From assembly GCA_958510825.1 (NCBI GenBank), contig OY294048.1:12851589-12915588 (forward strand): DNA of 64,000 nt. The letters run 5' to 3'. The translations under genes and the position numbers were made by a program. This document shows, piece after piece, positions 56,212-64,000 of the stretch (positions are counted from its first letter, which is position 1; every line of letters starts with the position of its first letter). Origin of the DNA: Brachypterus glaber. Its lineage: Eukaryota > Arthropoda > Insecta > Coleoptera > Kateretidae. The notes under the pieces are model-generated. The model did no database searches. It was not told the origin of the DNA and worked only from the letters and a program-made list of their open reading frames with translations.

Positions 56212-58192
56212 TAAACCACTTCACTATAAGGAGTTCAGACGTTCAGAACCATGAATGAATTTTCAAACTGGATATTAATAGTGTAGTAACTTTTTTGTAT
56301 TTAACTGAGTCTTCTAGTAATTCTTGATTTGCAAAAATTCTGGAAGTTTGTGGCCAAAAATATAGATAGATATTCTGTATTATCCTATAGGTTGGAAATT
56401 TTCAACACAGATTTTTTTGTTTTTTTTACTACACCACTGCCTCACTCCCTTCCAAGAAAAACTCTGGAAATGTTTATAAAAGCTGTTGTCAACAGTCTGT
56501 TCGGTTTTAATGAATTTTAATGAAGTATATAACTGCTCGAATATACTCGAGATGATATGTCAACTACATAATCAAATCACTTTATTTTATTAGGGTAAGT
56601 TTTTAATAATTAAGTTGTTATGACATGTAGATGTGACATATGACTAAGTGGTCATTGACTACTTATGAATGTGGTGACTATTTTTGTGATTCTTCTCGAA
56701 ACAAAAAAATCAAAGGCATAAGACTCCTAAATAGTTTGTATCGAAATCACAGTAGGTATCTTCTCAGTATCTACTGTATCCCAGCCTATTAACGGTAATT
56801 AGGTTTTAGTATATTATTCAATGAGTGTATAACAATTGCCATTAATCATTAAGCGTGAATTTTAGGACACGAGCCGAAAGGCGTTAAATGAGAAAAGATC
56901 TATCAAAATTGGACAAAATATTGACTCTTATTCGAGGCCGGCATGTCAATATGACATTGGACCCGTGCCACCTGCAAAGTATTTGACATAGTCTGTCATA
57001 CGCCACCTCACCAATCGAGGGTTTGGCTACGCCTCGTTACGTGTATATGAACTTGTTTATTAGTTTTTGATGCAAATCACCCTGCATCATTGAAACACCC
57101 TGTATATGATTAAATTCAGTTAATAACATAATCTACGGTACATAATGTACCTATATTATAGTTTTGCACAATTGGAAATGATAAAATTGTCAATTCGCCA
57201 AAAATGTTGACCAATCATCGAGAATGAACTTTAATCGATGCCAATATGGCATTGGGCCCGTGTCACCTGCATGGCACGCGCGATCGAGAGGGAGGCACAG
57301 TTGGCAGGCGTAATCCACCCCCAGAGTGTTTCCCACTCTGAAATAGATCACTGCATTGACTGTTATTATTTTACGTATATCCGGTCTTCGGTGGAAAATT
57401 CTACTTGCAAGCTTGACAAGTGTTTTTATTTCTAGTTACAATAGTTCAGAGCTAGTAAATCAAGTTAATGTAGTAGTTAGATATTTAGTCTTAATAGTTT
57501 AGGAAAGATGGAGGTCTATACAAGGCCGCGTCCAGGAGGAGGGCCATTTTTACTATTTAAAAAAAATATGTAAAAATTTTCTCCTGCGGTGCCATTTTCA
57601 TTCTTTTCGAGATTTAGAAAAAAAGGTAGGTAGAATAATGCCTGAAATTTACAAGGATACAAATTGTATTTTTACTTACTAAAAAATGGAAATTGTAAAC
57701 ATACCTTTTCCAAAACATTATGGAATCTCTTTGGTAATTTTTTTTTTCACAAAAATACAATTGTATAGGGCAATTGCCTAGTTGCTCGTCAGGGATAAAA
57801 TAAGGTATCGAGTTTTGGAACTAGTGCCCCAGCTAAAGCTTTAGTGACCCCTTTTTAAGTAGACTAAAGTCGCCTAATTTCGGATACCATCTATAATTTA
57901 TCCAATATTTAACAGGCGGTATTACTTTTTGATATTTTTTTTAATATAACAACATACAACTTATCATAACAAAGCATGATTTATTATCAAAACAATTTTA
58001 TTACAGTTTATTTTTTCCAAAAAAACACGGTTAAAAACTAAGCGCATATTTCTGCATTTGAAAAAGGGTTCCCAATTTCGGACATATCCGAATTTTATTT
58101 GAGTAGATCTGGATCCCACTGCTTATTTTCTTGTTATTCCTTGACAATTTGTTCTGTAAATAAGAAGTAATTTAATTATTTAGCAATATTTT
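56212..58192. other. AT-rich stretch with a doubled 34-bp segment
   Basis: ATGTCAATATGACATTGGAC.. at 56943-56976 and ATGCCAATATGGCATTGGGC.. at 57238-57271 match over 34 bp, ending GTGcCACCTGCA. Frames at 56329 and 57238 have no recognisable domain. No gene otherwise. Confidence 0.5.
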
Positions 58193-58827
58193 ACTTAAAC
58201 TATCTTTAAGCATATATTTGTTACTTTTAGCTCTCAAAATGTGGGCACGGGGGGGAGAGTTTTTTTAATGGAAGGGGGGTCGTGTGATACATCATTTTAA
58301 AGCAAATAAAATTCTCTATTGGATTGTATATTTTTTTATTTTTTAAACAATTTTTTTAAGGTTTTGATTCTTTAATTTTTTGTGCTTAAAAATGCTTTTT
58401 AAGTTTTTTTTGTAAATTTTTATTTATGTCAATTAAAATTAGTTTAAAAGTATAATTTACGTTTTTTCATCATTATATTAGTAACTTTTAAAAAATTGTT
58501 TGATTTTTTTAGAGTAATTTTGACAAAAATACCTATTTTCAACCCTATTTTGAAGTTTTTAAAATTTAAACCCAAAAAAAAAAATAAAAAATATATAGTT
58601 AAATGGAGAATTTAATAAGCTTTAAAATGATGTATCACACGATCCCCCTTTCCATTTAAAAAAAAGTTTCCCCATGCCCCCCTGCCCACATGTTAAGAGC
58701 TGAAAGTATCAAATATATGCTAATAGATAGTTTAAGTTGTCTTATTTAAAATGTTTTACTCAGAACTTGATTATCTGTTTTGGTTTACGAGAAAATCGCT
58801 GGGTAAATAGAGTTGGGACACCCGGTA
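58193..58827. mobile_element. Fold-back element related to 6172 (left end missing)
   Basis: The right end GAGTTGGGACACCCGGTA and the core (AGCTGAAAGTATCAAATA, CGTGTGATACATCATTTTAA) match the element at 6172. The left arm stops at AACTATCTTTAAGC without its terminus. Confidence 0.8.
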
Positions 58828-58829
58828 TT

Positions 58830-58955
58830 GTCCTACCAGCTAAAAAGCAGTAACTCCATTTGTCGCATTGCCATGTTTTCACGTCAACTCTGATGTAATA
58901 TTTTGATAATGCTGCTATTGACAAATGGAGTTACTGATTTCTAGCTTAGTAGGAC
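58830..58955. repeat. Hairpin element
   Basis: GTCCTACCAGCTAAAAAGCA.. faces ..GATTTCTAGCTTAGTAGGAC; AGTAACTCCATTTGTC faces GACAAATGGAGTTACT. ~126 bp, immediately right of the fold-back. Confidence 0.8.
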
Positions 58956-59108
58956 AGTGTAGAAGCCATAATTTTGCAGAAAAATTATCGACCCGAAATT
59001 AGGCAACTTTTTGCTTTTTAACTTAGAAATTTGTAAAATGTTCTTGTTTTCAAATTGCTTAATTATGACTAGTGGGTGGGTCAACTTAACCAATATCTTA
59101 ACTTACCC

Positions 59109-59170
59109 AACACAAAAATAGAACTCTTTATTACGATTATAATCATTATAAAGAGTTGTGTTTTTGTGTT
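59109..59170. repeat. Short hairpin
   Basis: AACACAAAAATAGAACTCTT faces AAGAGTTGTGTTTTTGTGTT around an AT-rich loop. Confidence 0.75.
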
Positions 59171-59535
59171 GTAAACAATTATTTATAAAACAAACAAGCA
59201 TGCGAATGCAACTGAGCATAAAACTGCCATTTGCAATTTAAATGATTTGTGCTTCCATTAAACGGGGAGTAGCTCTACCGTTACCATATCACAGGACTGA
59301 TTTAATTTGACTTTTGGCTTCACATAAAAGTAGGTTTCTGTTTACCTCTGTAGATAGTATCTTATATACACTACTATGCGAAATTCGGAAACCATCCGAA
59401 ATTAGGCGCCTTTCCTCTAATCATCCCTCTAAAGACCTATAGTGACCGCAGTGAAAATTCCTAGGTATATCAAGTGTCAAATTTCTTGGTGACTGTGACA
59501 CACGGACGGATAGGCGGACGGACGGATGTACCAGT

Positions 59536-60365
59536 CAGGGCCGTAGCGAAGGAGATTTGGTGGGGGGGAGGAGGTCAAAAATTGCAACTTTTATTAGCCT
59601 AAAAACACAACTTTTTTCCTCGACAAGTTCATGACTAAAAAAAAAAAGTTCCCACCCTTCTTTCTCAAAACTTCATGATTAAAAAAAAAAGTCCCACCAC
59701 CCTTTCTCAAAAAAAAAAAAGTTCCATTCATAAAAAAAGTCCCCACCCCTTTCTAAATGACAAAATAAACGTTGTTTTAATATTAAAAATTTGATGCTTT
59801 TAAGTTTTAAAGCTTTTTTAAAAAAGAGGATTAATTTAAATTTTTAAATTCTATTTATCAAATTACACCTTCTGGTTAAGTTATTTATATTTTTTCAAGG
59901 TTTGAGAATCCTTACTTTTATATTTCTTAATCTATAAAGTTTACAACTTTTTTCACAAGATTAAAAATTTATAATTTTATTATTTTTAACCCATGAAATA
60001 TGCAAGTTTTATATTTTGAATCCACGAAATATGAAAGTATTTGAAAATCCCAACTTTTATATTTTTAATACATGAAATTTACCACTTCTTTTCCCAAAAT
60101 TAAAAATATATTATTTTATTATGTTTATCCCATGAAAAAATATGCAACTTTTATATTTTTAATCCATGAAATATACAAATATTTTTATTTTAAGGTTTAA
60201 AATCCCAACTTTTATATTTTTAAGCCATAAAATTTAAAACTTGTTTTCACAAAATTAAAAATTTATTATTTTATTTTTTTTAAACCCATGAAATATGAAA
60301 TTTTTTTTGATTTTAAGATAGGTGGGGGGAGGCTACCCCCCATCCCCCCCATAGCTACGGCCCTG
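59536..60365. mobile_element. hAT-like non-autonomous element (CAGGGCCGTAGC ends)
   Basis: CAGGGCCGTAGC faces GCTACGGCCCTG. Flanking 8-mers GTACCAGT and CAACCAGT agree at six of eight positions. The interior is made of repeated CAACTTTTATaTTTTTAAtCC / CATGAAATATgCAA blocks. A small inverted piece of its right side recurs at 60648-60672. Confidence 0.82.
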
Positions 60366-61059
60366 CAACCAGTTCCGTTTTTTGGAATCAAAATCCTTAA
60401 AATATTATGCACGTAAAAAATTAAATATCAAATAAAATTTGAAATCGTTTACGTTTTCGGAACAGATGGCAAGAGACGAGGCTCAAGATCATTGTGCTAC
60501 CATATGTTATGTCCTCTGTCTTCTGTGGTTTTAATTTGGTTCTGGATGGTACAAGGTATAATTTTTATATTATCATCATAATGATGTATTTAATTTTATG
60601 AATTAGGTACCTCAATAAAAGTTATTTAATATTAAGTATATTAGGTTTGGAGCCTCCCCCACCTATCTTAAAATTCAAAAAAATTGTAAAATTTTTTTTT
60701 CGCTAGAGGAAACTTTTTCGTCTTGAGAATAAAAGTTGTGAATTTAGCAGTAGTGGATCTTAAGATTCAAAAAAGTTGCGAATTTCATGGTCTAAAAATA
60801 TAAAAGTTGTAATTTCAGCAGTAGTGGAAACGTTTTTTTTTATCCAGCTTTTTTGTCCAGAGGAGGATAAAAGTTGTAATTTTAGACTAAAAAAAATTGT
60901 GATTTCCGACCTTCTTCCCTGGATACTGAAATTTTTAATATTTTTCATTTGTAGGTGTGGGGTTGTACTAAAAATATGTAGGTACATAATATTTCTTTTT
61001 TGTATTTTTTTCTCTTTTCTCACTGGTTATAGGATTTTCTTCTTATTTAACCCCTTTCT
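60366..61059. other. AT-rich stretch with a hAT fragment
   Basis: AGCCTCCCCCACCTATCTTA at 60651 is the reverse complement of the right subterminal region of 59536-60365. AAAAGTTGtaATTT..AG.AGTGG repeats follow at 60735, 60802 and 60868. No gene. Confidence 0.5.
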
Positions 61060-61693
61060 AACCCTAAGGGAGCTACGGCCCTTCGAAGATGACATATTGA
61101 ATGGGAAACAAATAAGAGCATCAATAAATTTTTAATGCCGCAGGGTAATTCTTCATTTAAAACTGAGCAAAAAGTATTCTTTACCAAAACACCTAAATGT
61201 AATATTAAAGAATTAATAGCTTTTAAAAAGTAACGTTTTTGGTGGCACAAAATGTTACTTTCCCTTAATCGCATTTTTTTTGAAAACGGTAGCTCCTACA
61301 GTGTTACACTATATGACATTTTTTTATGTATTTTTACTCAAGGAATCTATATTATTTAAAAAAATCCAAAAAACATACATATAAAAAAGTTTGGGGCAAA
61401 AATGTGTTAAGCCTCACATTTTTGTACGTCCAGGCACGCCTCTCAATAAATTCAAAAAAATAAATTAATATAAACTTATTGCCCTTATTAATACTAGTAT
61501 ACATGCAAAAGCTTGTCGCTCTAGCTTAAAGGGTACCAGAGTTATTAATTAAAAACCTTATTTTTATTACAATTTTAAAGGGCCCTAGCTCCTTTAGGGC
61601 TCATTTCCGAACCAACCTCTATAGGAACTTTTTTGATATTTTTGGATGTAGAAGCACCTCTTAAATTTTGACATGTCAGTTATTGATCACCCT
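61060..61693. mobile_element. Partial FB5 fold-back
   Basis: Follows FB5 from CCTAAGGGAGCTACGGCCC through TTTAGGGCTCATTTCCGAACC to a right end ..ATCACCCTG|TA. The left terminus is absent, and the right terminus differs from that of FB5. Confidence 0.75.
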
Positions 61694-62032
61694 GTATAAA
61701 TAAAAATTTAAAAAAATATCTATGAAAATCGCATTTTTTAACAAAAAAAAAAATAAGAATACGATACTTTTAAATATTTTTCTTAAATTAAAAATGAAAT
61801 GTTCAAAAAGTGAATTAAAATTTAATAAGCTTTAAAATAATGTATCACACGACCCCCCTTCTTATTAAAGAAAAAAACCTGCTTCTCTGCCTCCATTGTG
61901 CCCCCTAAACATATCAAATATAAAAAATTGTTTGGGTTATGTAACATAACTTATGTTATTTACGTTTTCCGAATTTGAAGTTGATATCTTAAGCCAATCA
62001 AAAGTTAAAGGGGGGCCTTTAGGAACGCACTG
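61694..62032. mobile_element. Right half of an FB2-like fold-back
   Basis: Contains TAATGTATCACACGACCCCC and ends AAAAGTTAAAGGGGGGCC.. ..GCACTG|TA, matching the inverted left fragment at 19007-19130. The left arm is missing. Confidence 0.65.
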
Positions 62033-62179
62033 TATATTTCACAATTATTCGTAAAAATTCACCTGTTAAAAATATGTTTAATTCTATAATATAGGTAGGG
62101 GTACGTTCTAGTAATTACGTATATGTAATGCTCATTCAGCAGTTTGCCTTACGGTATGGTCATAGACAAGATATTAAAA

Positions 62180-62420
62180 CAAGAGGATATGTAATGCTAC
62201 GCATTCCATTATATACTATTCGCACTGTGAATTTCACGGTAAATGGTATACTGCATTTTCCCAAATAATTGATTTTTTTTTTTCAAAAAATAACTTTTAT
62301 TATAAGGATCAATTCAATTTTTCAACATTTTTTTAATTTTTTTTTTTGCAAAAAAAAAAACGAGATAAAAATTATTTTTTTTAATTTTTTTCCAATTAAG
62401 TCCAAACAATTTTTTTTTAA
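62180..62420. repeat. Repeat shared with 51.5 kb, then A/T-rich sequence
   Basis: GTAATGCTACGCATTCCATT and ATGGTATACTGCATTTTCCC are inverted relative to 51500-51560. Confidence 0.6.
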
Positions 62421-62818
62421 GTCCAAACCAAATAATTGAATTTTTTTTTTCAAATAAAAACTTTAAAAAAATTTTCAACATTTTTTTAATTTTTTTTTGC
62501 AAAAAAAAAACTAAAAAAAAATATTTTTTAAATTTTTTTTCCAAAAAAGTTAAATAAGATCAGTTTTTTTTAATTTTCTTTTTTCGAAAAAATAAATTTT
62601 TCAATTTTTTTTTTAATAAAGTCCAAACCAAATAATTGAATTTTTTTTTCAAATAAAAACTTTAAAAAAATTTTCAACATTATTTTAATTTTTTTTTGCA
62701 AAAAAAAAAACGAAAAAAAATTATTTTTTAAATTTTTTTTCCAAAAAAGTTAAATAAGATCAGTTTTTTTTAATTTTTTTTTTTCGAAAAAATAAATTTT
62801 TCAATTTTTTTTAATTAT
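62421..62818. repeat. Tandem duplication of a ~200-bp A/T-rich unit
   Basis: GTCCAAACCAAATAATTGAA begins each unit (62421, 62621), and TTAAATAAGATCAG recurs at the same offset. The lysine-rich minus frame here is an artefact. Confidence 0.85.
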
Positions 62819-62819
62819 T

Positions 62820-63400
62820 TAAAAAATAAGTTTAACCCCCCATAACTTTTTTTGTTTTGGGGGGATTACTTTCAAAATTGGTAGAATTGATCCTTATAAT
62901 AAAAGTATTTTTTTCTGAAAAAGTTACGTTAATTGGAATTTTCTTTCAGATTATTTAGATCTTTTTTAAAAGTTTAACTTTTTGTTTTTGGGGGGATTAC
63001 TTTCAAAAACAATAGGGATCTTCCCCTCATAGAACTTAATTTTTCTTGAAAATGTAGAGTCGATCGTATTATTCGTTCTTCTTCTTCTTCTTCTTCTTCT
63101 TCTTCTTCTTCTTCTTCTTCTTCTTCTTCTTCTTCTTCTTCTTCTTCTTCTTCTTCTTCTTCTTCTTCTTCTTCTTCTTCTTCTTCTTCTTCTTCTTCTT
63201 CTTCTTCTTCTTCTTCTTCTTCTTCTTCATGTCTAAAAAAACATGAGATCGGACAGACGGACATTTTCAAAGTATCTTATTTTTTCATGAAACACATTTA
63301 TATCCAAGATGTTTTTTGTAGGACATTTTTGGCGATTTTAGGAAATTCGAAACTACCGTATAATACTATTCTAGCGTATGTGCTGTGAATAGTATAATAA
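62820..63400 (-). repeat. Dispersed repeat F, long copy with TTC expansion
   Basis: Two GGGGGGATTACTTTCAAAA segments (~62860, 62990), CTCATAGAACTTAATTTTTC, the TTC run, GGACAGACGGACATTTTCAA, TTATATCCAAGATGTTTTTT, AATTCGAAACTACCG and a TATTCTAGCG..GCTGTGAATA tip. Confidence 0.75.
63076..63228. repeat. Perfect TTC microsatellite, 51 units
   Basis: 153 bp of uninterrupted TTC (GAA on the other strand). A poly-Glu frame of the minus strand is a shadow of it. Confidence 0.97.
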
Positions 63401-63419
63401 TGTCATATTTCTCGGTCTG

Positions 63420-63650
63420 ATGAACCTTAACAAAATTTATGTTAACAAAAATTATGTCCCAAATGTAATAATTGCAAGTTGTTATATAGTAGGTACAATC
63501 AAATTACCAAATTACCTGAGTAATAACAAGTCTAATTCTAATCAAGAGGACCGCAACCACCCAGAGAGACCGGACATCTACAAAGTCGGAACTTCTATGC
63601 TTGTTGACATCTATAATGATATGCTTGGTGATATTGGCCTGGCTAGTTAG
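63420..63650 (+). CDS. Unrecognised open frame, doubtful
   Basis: A 76-codon ATG-to-stop frame lying just past the F-family repeat in less A/T-rich sequence. The carboxy half (EDRNHPERPDIYKVGTSMLV and DIYNDMLGDIGLAS) is protein-like in composition and codon variety; the first half is asparagine- and lysine-rich and looks like translated AT-rich DNA. No domain, signal peptide or membrane segment is recognised. No splice or promoter context can be established. It could be the tail of an exon whose upstream part lies elsewhere, or chance. Confidence 0.2.
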   Translation: MNLNKIYVNKNYVPNVIIASCYIVGTIKLPNYLSNNKSNSNQEDRNHPERPDIYKVGTSMLVDIYNDMLGDIGLAS

Positions 63651-64000
63651 TGTCTAAGTGGCGTCTTTAACAAGGCCGCACACGATAATAGGAAATAAAA
63701 TTAGCAGTAGGTACCTACTCCTTGTTTCATTTTTTGATTGTAGTTCCGGTAAGTTACCTAGTTGTCGGTACCTCGTTTGTAATTAAAAAGGTATCAATTC
63801 ACAAATTTTAGTGTAAAATTTTGTTTGTTTGGTTTTGCCGCTGCTATACATCATTCTATAAGTTGGCCATCGCCTCTGCCTAATTACGAGTGATATTTAA
63901 ATGCTAAAAAATTAGTTAGATAATAATTACACACAATATCTCACTCTCTCTCTGCCTGTCTCACTTTCTCGCTCACTCTCTACCGCTTCAACACTCTCTC
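63651..64000. other. Window end: unremarkable then CT-rich
   Basis: No gene recognised. 63940-64000 is a CT-rich low-complexity run (CTCACTCTCTCTCTGCC..) cut by the window edge. Confidence 0.5.

Noticed and set aside
62974..63270. Poly-glutamate protein on the minus strand
   Set aside because: It is the translation of the TTC microsatellite.

Overview
This window looks like intergenic or intronic DNA from a large, AT-rich, repeat-laden animal genome, most likely an insect. I infer that from four things: a Penelope-like element with a GIY-YIG domain, non-LTR retrotransposon relics of the kind common in arthropods, a tRNA-derived SINE, and very many TA- and TWA-targeted miniature inverted-repeat elements (MITEs). 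I find no intact host gene, no rRNA, no free-standing tRNA gene and no CRISPR array. Most long open frames are by-products of palindromic repeats or microsatellites. One 200-base assembly gap lies at 52731-52930.

Layout. 1-5300 is mostly unique-looking AT-rich sequence with three small hairpins. 5320-6010 holds the 3' end of a Penelope-like retroelement with a hammerhead-ribozyme-like motif. 6172-10078 holds three fold-back elements; one is built from degenerate 15-16 bp CTCGAA-containing repeats. 12050-12605 and 33270-33725 are two opposite-strand copies of a sequence encoding the start of a small protein, possibly from a Crypton/tyrosine-recombinase family. 13441-16369 has two more fold-backs and a Harbinger-type MITE. 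17808-18795 is an inverted pair of a ~330 bp family (called R330 here) that recurs at 31.8, 35.7, 44.0, 44.7 and 45.4 kb. 20615-28597 is dense with MITEs. It includes a retrotransposon 3' end with a 12-bp target duplication and a tandem segmental duplication that captured a hAT MITE. 28615-29369 and 41446-42362, and 8913-10078 and 38380-39556, are pairs of long fold-backs in opposite orientations. 39615-40183 is a hAT MITE with a perfect 8-bp target duplication.

43628-44735 is a tandem/inverted cluster of repeats carrying hammerhead-like motifs, interrupted by an R330 copy. 45801-46560 (minus) is a decayed non-LTR reverse transcriptase, and a second small relic lies at 55580-55695. Two SINE copies lie at 47940-48222 and 50213-50476. 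51735-52485 is the longest Harbinger-type MITE. 53060-53625 is a degenerate ~97 bp tandem array. 58193-62032 contains further fold-backs and a hAT-like element. 62421-63400 is A/T-rich tandem sequence plus a dispersed repeat with 51 perfect TTC units.

The contents are layered insertions rather than a pathway: TA-targeting fold-backs (Tc1/mariner-like), TWA-targeting MITEs (PIF/Harbinger-like), 8-bp-target hAT MITEs and RNA-mediated elements inserted into and beside one another. The points most worth following are the hammerhead motifs, the CTCGAA fold-back, the recombinase-like leader pair, the modular fold-back families and a perfect 40-bp-arm palindrome.
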